This document shows positions 1-9,889 of a DNA stretch of 9,889 nt, in pieces. The stretch lies in assembly GCA_021808875.1 (NCBI GenBank), contig JAKBAU010000125.1, positions 1 through 9,889 of the forward strand, written 5' to 3'. Source of the stretch: Pseudomonadota bacterium (lineage in GTDB: Bacteria; Pseudomonadota; Alphaproteobacteria; Micropepsales; Micropepsaceae). The position numbers and the translations under genes were made by a program. Below the pieces are notes generated by a model. That model did no database searches. It saw nothing but the letters and a program-made list of their open reading frames with translations, and was not told the DNA's origin. Position 1 is the stretch's first letter. Every line of letters starts with the position of its first letter.

Positions 1-1
1 G

Positions 2-187
2 AGCCTGAATGCCGATGCGATCGCCTTTTTCCACGAGCGCCGCGTGCTCAATGAATGGGAATACAATTTCTGTCAAAATACGATGCGTCTCCGGAGCCTG
101 ACCTCCGCACAGCTAGGCAAACGCCGTGACATCAACCACAAGGTCCTCACAGCCATTGGAAAGCGCGGATTTCAGGGGCCGCAGTAG
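2..187 (+). CDS. 3' end of an unrecognised gene (partial)
   Basis: An open frame enters from the left edge and runs for 61 codons to a TAG at 185-187; the other two plus frames are not open throughout. The peptide is mixed and charged (it contains FFHERRVLNEWEYNF, then LTSAQLGKRRDINHKVL) and looks like the folded helical tail of a real protein rather than chance reading. A Trp-Glu-x-x-Phe segment followed by Leu-Thr-x-x-Gln is a type of ending I associate loosely with helicase or plasmid/phage-derived proteins, but this is not enough to name a family. The gene is transcribed towards the three-gene defence operon and ends 178 bases from it, so it is a convergent neighbour and not part of that operon. 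No membrane segment is visible. It could also be a decayed gene remnant, since the body lies outside the window. Confidence 0.55.
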   Translation, partial: SLNADAIAFFHERRVLNEWEYNFCQNTMRLRSLTSAQLGKRRDINHKVLTAIGKRGFQGPQ

Positions 188-365
188 CTTAGGCCGAGCG
201 CAAGGTCCTTTCCCACTAATGTGCCCTGTGAACATCCCAGTTGGCCGACATGACATCTGACGTCACGCCTTCGAGCAGCAGCCTCTCAAATCGACCCTGC
301 CCAACTCGTCTGGCGAGAGCTGCGCTGTCGCAGGGGCTTGGTTCAACGCAGTTCTAGGTCGGCAA
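188..365. other. Convergent intergenic region with weak hairpins
   Basis: This is the gap between the plus-strand fragment and the end of the ATPase gene. Two small adjacent inverted repeats lie on the ATPase side: CTCG/CGAG at 305-317 (loop of 5) and CTGCG/CGCAG at 320-333 (loop of 4). Neither is followed by a T-tract on either strand, so they are not convincing intrinsic terminators. They could still slow transcription or protect the 3' end of the operon mRNA. An 8-base palindrome, TGACGTCA, sits at 258-265. A 35-codon open frame at 250-357 has no clear ribosome binding site and was not called. Nothing else recognisable is present. Confidence 0.4.
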
Positions 366-3698
<3,333 letters not shown>

Positions 3699-3701
3699 GG
3701 A

Positions 3702-6569
3702 TCAGCGCTCCCCCGCGTTGAATAGGTCCGGTTCGGCTGCTAACGGTTTGCGTTCTTCCCGAGCGAGACGGACGATCTCAGGCCAGCTCTGGACTAAGCC
3801 ATTATAGGCGAGCGCCTCAGCCGCACGCTTCTTGCGCTCGCAGATGGTGTAGAGCCGGTATGCGAGCTCCCGCGCTGTCTCCGCACGAACGCCGAGCTTG
3901 GCGACCAGATCCGCCGCCGCGCCCTCGCCGCCGCTTCCAAGCACACGGATGAGATGATGCACAACTTCCCATGCAGTCAGGTCAGTATCAGTTGTTGGAG
4001 CCCAACCCGCAGGCAGTTCCTCTGGTTTGAACAAGCGGACCTTGCCCCGCCTGGCTTCCAGGATGCGAGCTTCTGCGAGAGCTCCAACACTGGTATTTTT
4101 GGCCTTGGAGAGGATTTCAGCTTCGCCGTATTCGCCCTCCTCGAAACTGTTCTGTTCGAACCAGGAGAGTGCCCAACGGGTTGCTGAATCGAAGTCCCCT
4201 TCCTGCTCGGCAAGCGTCTCGTCTAGCGTCTGGTTGATGAGCGCCAGCGCCTCGCGAACTGAAACGGGCTTGCCCTCGATATCGAGTACCTTTTCGTAGC
4301 GGGTGTAGACACTCATGCCCGGACCAAGCGCGGCCTGCGCTAAGTCGACTGGGGCGATATTTCCTTGCTGAAGGTGCCGGAGAGCGGCAGGCAACGACCG
4401 CTTCAGCTCATTGCGGAACTGGTTTCTAGAAATTCGCGGGGCATCGTCGGGACGGGGACGGCAAGCAAGGACGATATATGACGCAAGGGCGTTCGTACCC
4501 ATCGATACCATCCGCCACTTTTGCGAAGCCCGCACGGGCCATGTACCTGTGATTTGAAAGCCGCTAGAGAAAAGCGCTTCCAGAAGAGTTTCCCACCCTG
4601 TCGTTAAATCAACGACCGGAGAAGCCTCATCGTCTCCATCACTGCTGACCGCCTCATCGTCCTGCTTAAAGGCGTAGTACACGGTGAGTGGAAATCTATG
4701 ATCCATTCTACCTCGAAGCGAGGTAAACGCCTTCTTAAATCCTTCTTCAAAGTGTTCCTTCGCTTTAATCTGATCGCCACCAAATCTATTAGCCGCAGCG
4801 ATAAGCTCTGGCATCTTTGGTACCAATACGGTTCCAAAAATCTCTGGATATTGTTCTCCGATGTTGCGTCGAAGCCATACGTAGAAAAAATCGGAGAGTG
4901 TCGCGTAACTTATGTTGTTGTAATACGGCGGGTCCGTACTGATTAGAAGATCTTTTACGCCGTTGCTTTCGCTCGCGGCGTCAATCTGCTTCGCAGGCTG
5001 ATCGCTATTGACGCGAGTCGCGATTGTTTTAATACAATCCGCCACATATTCGACGCACGTTTTCCACGCACCAACAGATTCACCTAAGATGTTTGCTTCA
5101 GCATAGTCAAAAACCATCGGCAAGGCTTGCTTACCAAAAAGGTTCATTACCTTCTGATTCGACGGGCTCCAGCGGCAAAGCGTGTTATTAAAATCCGCGC
5201 AACGATCGATCGCGAGCGATAGAAATGTCGTGACCGCGCGGGCGTATTCTTTGGATTGGTCGCCATCCAAGCCACATGCAGTTGCGTCACGTTCAACTTG
5301 GCTACGGATCTCGCTGACCATCTCGCCAAGTGTAAGAAGCGCCACTATCTGTCTATCGCTATATAGGTGCCCCCAAGTGCTTAGCCCGTAGGCGGTGCAA
5401 ACTCCCCCGGTTATTTCCGCCCGGGTGGGAAGGGGGCCAGCCAGGAATGTCTCTCTGGCATCCTGAACGTCTCTGGCAGACGCTGCGTGTTCAGCTGCTT
5501 TGGCGTGCTCAGAAGTTGGACTGACGTAGACGCGGCCGCGGGGTCCGTCTGCGACGATAGCCTGCAATCGCGCTGACAACCTTCCAGCCTTCCCTTCGGC
5601 CTGAATGTAGCTGCGTTGGATAGGGGTCCTCGTAATTGCGCAAATAAAATCTTGGGCCTTGCCAGCCTTTGTGCCCGACTTCGCTGTCTTGAGTTCGTCG
5701 CTGTTGGGCTTTTGTGGAAAAACACCAAACTCCCAACCCGTGCTATCGTCATGACCAGGCAGTATCTGCGCTATCACTTCGCTATTTTTCTTCGATGATA
5801 ACACAAATGTTGATGCTAGAGGGACGTGAGCGCCCTTCGCGGCAGGGTTTGGACTCGCAACAGTGCGGGACCAAATCCAAGCAATGACATCTGCGCTACC
5901 ACCCCCGTTTTCAGCCGGGAGCGTTACCTTCGGATATAGGTTGCCGATGGCTGCCAATACTTTGGCTCTTACCGCAGCGCCATAGTACTTGACGTCGCAT
6001 GTTAGTCCGTCGTTGCCTTTCCAGGCATCCCCGCCGCCGATTTTCTTGCGATCCACCGGGTTAACTGGCGGAGAATCTCGCCAGCGCGGAACGATTTCGA
6101 GATTACATTTATTCAATAGAACTGCGACTGGATTCAAATCCCCCGCATGTGCCTTGAAGCCCAGCCGATTTGCTTCAAGCGGAATCGATCCGCCTCCTGA
6201 AAAAGGATCAAAGACGGCAGGTAGACTTCCGTCACAGTGTCTCAGCATCTCACTGTGCGCCTCGGCGTAGACTTCCGGTGCCTCGTGAAGCTTCTTGCCC
6301 ATCATTCGACGCAAAATACCGAACAGCCGCTCGCGTTCGAGGTTCTGCTCTTCTTCAGTCGACCATTTTTCCGGGTGAGCTTCAGGATCGTCGACGACGG
6401 ACGCAAATAGAATTGCACGAGCAGTCGGCAGCGGCAGACGAGCCCACCAGTGATGGATGCCTTTCGGGTGCGGGCCGATGCCGGGCATCTTGTCGTAGGC
6501 TGAAGCGTCGTTGATCTCCGGCAGCGGCAGCGCAACTTCGATTAGTTTCTTTCTCGTTTTGACGGTCAT
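3702..6569 (-). CDS. DUF1156-type DNA methyltransferase (probable N6-adenine), middle gene of an Hma-type defence operon
   Basis: This 955-residue protein probably transfers a methyl group from S-adenosylmethionine to a DNA base amino group. Residues 7-62 match the DUF1156 start (KKLIEVALPLPEIN, then GIHHWWARLPL). The SAM-binding motif I is VFDPFSGGGSIPLEANRLG (119-137). The catalytic motif IV is TDPPYYNN (545-552); DPPY favours N6-adenine over N4-cytosine. Motif I comes before motif IV with over 400 residues between them, so a target-recognition region probably sits in this interval, as in alpha-group amino methylases. Residues about 700-955 are a helical C-terminal region of unknown role. 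The ATG at 6569 was chosen because DUF1156 begins at once and a GTGAGA sequence lies 5 bases upstream. Extending to the ATG at 6695 would add 42 low-complexity Ser/Pro-rich codons that overlap the helicase gene in another frame. The gene follows the helicase stop by 7 bases and precedes the ATPase by 3. Its central part is much richer in A+T than its ends. Likely role: marking host DNA as self. Confidence 0.9.
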   Translation of the reverse strand: MTVKTRKKLIEVALPLPEINDASAYDKMPGIGPHPKGIHHWWARLPLPTARAILFASVVDDPEAHPEKWSTEEEQNLERERLFGILRRMMGKKLHEAPEVYAEAHSEMLRHCDGSLPAVFDPFSGGGSIPLEANRLGFKAHAGDLNPVAVLLNKCNLEIVPRWRDSPPVNPVDRKKIGGGDAWKGNDGLTCDVKYYGAAVRAKVLAAIGNLYPKVTLPAENGGGSADVIAWIWSRTVASPNPAAKGAHVPLASTFVLSSKKNSEVIAQILPGHDDSTGWEFGVFPQKPNSDELKTAKSGTKAGKAQDFICAITRTPIQRSYIQAEGKAGRLSARLQAIVADGPRGRVYVSPTSEHAKAAEHAASARDVQDARETFLAGPLPTRAEITGGVCTAYGLSTWGHLYSDRQIVALLTLGEMVSEIRSQVERDATACGLDGDQSKEYARAVTTFLSLAIDRCADFNNTLCRWSPSNQKVMNLFGKQALPMVFDYAEANILGESVGAWKTCVEYVADCIKTIATRVNSDQPAKQIDAASESNGVKDLLISTDPPYYNNISYATLSDFFYVWLRRNIGEQYPEIFGTVLVPKMPELIAAANRFGGDQIKAKEHFEEGFKKAFTSLRGRMDHRFPLTVYYAFKQDDEAVSSDGDDEASPVVDLTTGWETLLEALFSSGFQITGTWPVRASQKWRMVSMGTNALASYIVLACRPRPDDAPRISRNQFRNELKRSLPAALRHLQQGNIAPVDLAQAALGPGMSVYTRYEKVLDIEGKPVSVREALALINQTLDETLAEQEGDFDSATRWALSWFEQNSFEEGEYGEAEILSKAKNTSVGALAEARILEARRGKVRLFKPEELPAGWAPTTDTDLTAWEVVHHLIRVLGSGGEGAAADLVAKLGVRAETARELAYRLYTICERKKRAAEALAYNGLVQSWPEIVRLAREERKPLAAEPDLFNAGER
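3708..3714 (-). promoter_or_regulatory. Ribosome binding site of the ATPase gene
   Basis: GGGGGAG on the minus strand ends 9 bases before the ATG at 3698 and lies inside the last codons of the methylase gene. It decides between the two in-frame ATGs at 3698 and 3692, the second being 15 bases away. Its place inside the upstream gene supports coupled translation of methylase and ATPase. Confidence 0.6.
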
Positions 6570-6574
6570 AAGAA

Positions 6575-6580
6575 TCTCAC
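6575..6580 (-). promoter_or_regulatory. Ribosome binding site of the methylase gene
   Basis: GTGAGA on the minus strand is 5 bases before the ATG at 6569 and overlaps the helicase TGA stop (6577-6579). The match to a Shine-Dalgarno sequence is modest. The overlap suggests that ribosomes finishing the helicase restart on the methylase. It supports the internal start at 6569 over the longer frame beginning at 6695. Confidence 0.5.
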
Positions 6581-9500
6581 GACGGAGAAGCGGCTTCGGC
6601 GAGCAACTGCGCGAAGGGGAAGTTGACGGTGGCGCCGGCGAAGTCGGTGGTGACGCCCTTCTCATGGAAGGGGCGGCGCAAATAGCGGACCTCATGCGAT
6701 CCGTCTGCGCCGAACGCGACCATCGCCAGGATGAAGTCGTCGGGTTTGTTGAACGAATAGAGGATCTCGTTCTTCGTCACGGTGACGGTGTCCGCGCCCG
6801 CAACGCGGCCCTTCACCTCGATGAAGCGCAGCCGCCCCGTGCCGGGGATGGCGCTTTCGATGTCGTAGCCGAGCTTCTCGAACTCCCGGTCAGTCGGGAC
6901 GAAGCCGAGACCGCGCTCGATCTCCATGACGATCTCCCGGGCCCGCGCCGCGGCGGCCTGGGTATCGACGGCGGTCTGAGCCGACGCTTGCGGCTGCCCC
7001 CCTATCGCGCGGATCAACCCGATCGGTGCAACCAGCAGGCCGCCGAGCACCACGGGCGGCAGTGGTGCCAACTGGCGCTCGCGCTTGATCTCCTCCATGC
7101 GTCTCTGAAGGCGAGCCTGAAGTTCATCTGCCCGCTTGCGAGCCTCGCCGGAGTTCAGCCGCGCATTGGCCTTGCCGGCGCGCTCCTGCTCTTTGAGCTG
7201 CTCCGCGCGGAAGTCCCAGTAGTTGATCCCTTTGGTCAGCCGGTCCTTGACCGCCGCCTCTGTCTTGTCCAGGAGTGCGAGCTTGCGGTCGCGGACCTCA
7301 GCCAGGTGTTCCGGTACGACTTGGGCGATGGCGTGCGCCTGAGCCTTGCTTTCAAGGTCGCGGCCAATCCATGAGGCCTCGGACCGCGCTAGGATCGTTT
7401 CCGCAGTCGGTTCGCTTTCGCCGAGCGGCCTGTAGTCGAGATAGGGCGCATAGTTGAGATGTCGCGCCGTGCCGCTGGCATCGATCTCCACGAACAGCAG
7501 CCGCTTGGAGACGACTCGCCGATCCCCGGACTTGGTGAGGCTCGCATCCTGGATTGCATGTTCGAGAAAGAACAGCACGCGCGGGCTTGTGCCCTGGTCG
7601 CGCTCGTCGACCAGCACAGCACCACGCCGCAATAGGTCGCGGTAGCGTTCCAGGCTCATGTCGATGACAGCATTCAGCAGCGGATGGCCCGGGCAAACAA
7701 ACGCTGCAAGAGGCTGGCCTTGCGGCGCCACTAGGGTCTTCTCGAAAGCGATGCGCTCATAACGCGGCATCACCGGCTCGCCGAAACCGATCAGCCGATC
7801 GCGATTGCGGACCGGCGCGGGAACATGGGTGATCTCGTAGCGCCGTGGCTCGCGCTGCCGGACAGCCCCACCCAGGCGTTTAAACGCTTCGAGAAAGAAC
7901 GATTCGACGTAGTGCGGCTGAAGGCGGCGCGCCTCGGCTCGCTCCATCTCTTCACGGATGTGATAGACCCGCGAAGCGTCCATGGAGTCATGTGCGAGTG
8001 CTCGCTCTTCGAGCAGGTCCCGCAAGGAGTCTTTGTCAAAGGCGCTCTCGACCACCTTGGTGAGGCGTGCGCGAACCTCCGGCTGATCGCCGTAGCGAAT
8101 GGCGTCGATCAGCAGCTCGCGTAAGCTACGGCCCTCGAACTGCACCTTCCCCAGCACGTCAAAGACCTGGCCGCCCAGCGCGGTGCGGGCCTGCGCCAGC
8201 TTGTCCAGAAGCTTTTGGTAGACATCGCCTTCGCGGGTCTCCTCGGCCACCAAATTCCAGAGATGGCAGACCTCCGTCTGGCCGATACGGTGAATTCGGC
8301 CGAAGCGCTGCTCCAGCCGGTTCGGGTTCCACGGCAGGTCGTAATTCACCATCAGGTGGGCGCGCTGGAGATTGATGCCTTCGCCCGCCGCATCCGTTGC
8401 CAGCAGTACCTGGACTTCTGGGTCGTGCCGGAAGGCTTCTTGCGCCTTCATGCGCTCCTCGCGGCCCATGCCGCCATGGATGGCGACGACCGCCTGCCCA
8501 CGTCCGAGCAGCGTCCCGATCCGGTGTGCCAAGTAGTTCAGTGTGTCGCGGTGCTCGGTGAAGATGACCAGCTTCTGATGAGGTGAAGGCGCGGGCTTCG
8601 GTGGCGTCGGCACGCCCGCGTCATAGGGCGCGGCCTCCTCGGCAAAACCATTCGCGATCGAAGCCGGCGTGAAAATCTCCCCGAGCAGGGTCGCAAGCTC
8701 GCGCCACTTCTTGTCCTCGCCGCTTCGGCGGATCGATAGGGCGAGAGCTTCCAGGCGCTTCAGCGTCTCGATCTCAATGCGCAGTTCTTCGATTGACCGC
8801 GCAGCCGTGGCTTGGTCGAGGACCTGTTCCTCTGTCTCTTCGGATTCCGCATCTGGCGCATCGTCGAGGTCCTCGACGTCTTCATTGTCCAGAAGCGGGG
8901 TGCGCGTATCGAAAACGCCACCCACCTGGCCGCCGCGGTGCAAGATCTCCAACTCACGCAATCTACTCTCGAGCCGCTCGCGTCGGCGACGCAGCGACTG
9001 GTAGATCGCCTCTGGTGATGAGGCGAGACGGCGTTGAAGGATGGTTAGCGCGAAGCCCACCGTACCAGCGCGCTTGTCGTTTTCCAGCGCCTCTGCGCGG
9101 TTGAACTCCTCGCGCACGTATTCGGTAACGGCTTTGTAGAGCGCGGCTTCGGCGTCGGAGAGCTTGTACGGGACGGTATAGGCGACGCGCTCAGGGAAGA
9201 GCGGCGTCGCATCGAACTTCAGCAGGTTCTCCTTCACCATACGCCGCATCAGGTCCGAGACATCCGCCACATGCACGCCGTCGCGGAATTTGCCCTCGAA
9301 CCGGTCGCCATCGAGGAGCGCCATGAAGAGCTGGAAGTCTTCTTCTTTACCGTTGTGCGGCGTCGCCGTCATGAGCAGGAAGTGCCGCGTGAGCTGTGAA
9401 AGGAGCTGCCCGAGCCGATAGCGCTTGGTGTATTTGACCTCGCCGCCGAAGAACGTGGCAGAGAGCTTGTGCGCCTCGTCGACGACGACGAGATCCCAGC

Positions 9501-9889
9501 GGCAATCGGGTGCTTGCAGCTTGAGTTGCACGTCATCGTTGCGGGCGAGCTTATCGAGGCGCGCGATGGCGAGATTGGTTTCAAGGAACCAGTTGCCGGT
9601 ACGCGCCGCCTCCAACTTGTCGTTGGTCAGGATGTCAAAGGGCAGGTTGAAGCGGCGATAAAGCTCGTCTTGCCATTGCTCCGCCAGGCTTCCTGGGCAC
9701 ACGACGAGGCAGCGCTGCAGGTCGCCGCGGGCGATCAGTTCCTTGATCAGGAGGCCCGCCATGATGGTCTTGCCGGCGCCCGGATCGTCGGCGAGCAGGA
9801 AGCGCAACGGCTGCCGGGGCAGCATGCTCTCGTAGACCGCCGTGATCTGGTGCGGTAGCGGTTGGACGACCGAGGTGTGAACTGCCAGA
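6577..9889 (-). CDS. SNF2/DEAH helicase with C-terminal DUF3883 (NOV_C), DrmD-like; first visible gene of an Hma-type defence operon (5' partial)
   Basis: The frame stays open to the right edge, so the ATG at 9825 is internal. The 21 codons before it (including VVQPLPHQITAVYES) look like a normal superfamily 2 Q-motif region. I estimate about 100 residues are missing. Numbering from M at 9825, motif I is ADDPGAGKT (12-20), the DEAH box is VVDEAHK (114-120), motif III is TATPHNG (153-159), motif V is ATDAAGEGINLQ (476-487) and motif VI is QRFGRIHRIGQ (506-516). An acidic stretch (312-335) separates the two RecA-like lobes. Residues about 840-920 are charged and probably coiled-coil. The C-terminus (about 960-1060) fits DUF3883/NOV_C, with GYDIES (986-991) and FIEVKGR (1001-1007), a D...ExK pattern typical of the restriction-endonuclease fold. 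The family includes the DISARM SNF2 helicase DrmD. A role in ATP-driven tracking or remodelling of invading DNA is inferred. All helicase motifs are intact and no frameshift is seen. The stop lies 7 bases before the methylase ATG. Confidence 0.93.
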   Translation of the reverse strand, partial: LAVHTSVVQPLPHQITAVYESMLPRQPLRFLLADDPGAGKTIMAGLLIKELIARGDLQRCLVVCPGSLAEQWQDELYRRFNLPFDILTNDKLEAARTGNWFLETNLAIARLDKLARNDDVQLKLQAPDCRWDLVVVDEAHKLSATFFGGEVKYTKRYRLGQLLSQLTRHFLLMTATPHNGKEEDFQLFMALLDGDRFEGKFRDGVHVADVSDLMRRMVKENLLKFDATPLFPERVAYTVPYKLSDAEAALYKAVTEYVREEFNRAEALENDKRAGTVGFALTILQRRLASSPEAIYQSLRRRRERLESRLRELEILHRGGQVGGVFDTRTPLLDNEDVEDLDDAPDAESEETEEQVLDQATAARSIEELRIEIETLKRLEALALSIRRSGEDKKWRELATLLGEIFTPASIANGFAEEAAPYDAGVPTPPKPAPSPHQKLVIFTEHRDTLNYLAHRIGTLLGRGQAVVAIHGGMGREERMKAQEAFRHDPEVQVLLATDAAGEGINLQRAHLMVNYDLPWNPNRLEQRFGRIHRIGQTEVCHLWNLVAEETREGDVYQKLLDKLAQARTALGGQVFDVLGKVQFEGRSLRELLIDAIRYGDQPEVRARLTKVVESAFDKDSLRDLLEERALAHDSMDASRVYHIREEMERAEARRLQPHYVESFFLEAFKRLGGAVRQREPRRYEITHVPAPVRNRDRLIGFGEPVMPRYERIAFEKTLVAPQGQPLAAFVCPGHPLLNAVIDMSLERYRDLLRRGAVLVDERDQGTSPRVLFFLEHAIQDASLTKSGDRRVVSKRLLFVEIDASGTARHLNYAPYLDYRPLGESEPTAETILARSEASWIGRDLESKAQAHAIAQVVPEHLAEVRDRKLALLDKTEAAVKDRLTKGINYWDFRAEQLKEQERAGKANARLNSGEARKRADELQARLQRRMEEIKRERQLAPLPPVVLGGLLVAPIGLIRAIGGQPQASAQTAVDTQAAAARAREIVMEIERGLGFVPTDREFEKLGYDIESAIPGTGRLRFIEVKGRVAGADTVTVTKNEILYSFNKPDDFILAMVAFGADGSHEVRYLRRPFHEKGVTTDFAGATVNFPFAQLLAEAASPS

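Noticed and set aside
250..357. 35-codon open frame in the convergent gap
   Set aside because: There is no clear ribosome binding site, the content is Ser/Arg-rich, and nothing supports translation.
4709..4725. Perfect 7-base inverted repeat TACCTCG/CGAGGTA with a 3-base loop
   Set aside because: It is inside the methylase coding sequence (Thr-Ser-Leu-Arg-Gly region) and has no T-tract; most likely chance.
6570..6695. Longer methylase N-terminus starting from an ATG at 6695
   Set aside because: The 42 extra codons are low-complexity Ser/Pro/Arg, overlap the helicase coding region, and come before the family's normal start. The ATG at 6569 has its own ribosome binding site.
6511..7374. 287-codon plus-strand open frame
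   Set aside because: It is antisense to the helicase C-terminus and the methylase start, both of which carry clear domains on the minus strand.
9823..9825. ATG at 9825 as the helicase start
   Set aside because: The frame remains open to the window edge, and the upstream codons encode a typical helicase Q-motif region, so this Met is internal.

Overview
The window holds one compact minus-strand operon of three large genes, read from the right edge towards the left. In order they are a SNF2-type DEAH helicase with a C-terminal DUF3883/NOV_C domain (6577 to beyond 9889), a DUF1156-type DNA methyltransferase (3702-6569), and a DUF499-type P-loop ATPase with a HEPN-like N-terminus (366-3698). The gaps between them are 7 and 3 bases, so they are almost certainly co-transcribed and translationally coupled. 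A short 3' fragment of an unrecognised plus-strand gene (2-187) converges on the end of the operon. The 178 bases between them hold only weak hairpins.

Helicase, methylase and ATPase in this order match the antiviral system named Hma (Helicase, Methylase, ATPase), which was defined by computational defence-system surveys. The parts also resemble DISARM (a DrmD-like SNF2 helicase plus a methylase) and other DUF499/DUF1156 antiphage arrays. The likely logic is modification-dependent discrimination. The methylase would mark host DNA, and the helicase and ATPase would detect or process unmodified invading DNA. No stand-alone nuclease is visible in the window. Two candidate effector activities are built into the large proteins: a restriction-fold-like D...ExK signature at the end of the helicase, and an RxxxxH HEPN ribonuclease signature near the start of the ATPase. 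The mechanism is inference; the domain calls rest on motifs visible in the translations.

The organism looks like a high-GC proteobacterium, perhaps alphaproteobacterial. This rests on GC of about 60-68% in sampled stretches of the helicase and ATPase genes and on the general flavour of the proteins; no rRNA or other taxonomic marker is present. The middle of the methylase gene is clearly richer in A+T (sampled stretches of 37-47% GC), while both its ends match the neighbours. This suggests a mosaic gene whose core has a different history.

The operon promoter and the first roughly 100 codons of the helicase lie outside the window to the right. I saw no tRNA, rRNA, CRISPR array, insertion sequence or integrase.
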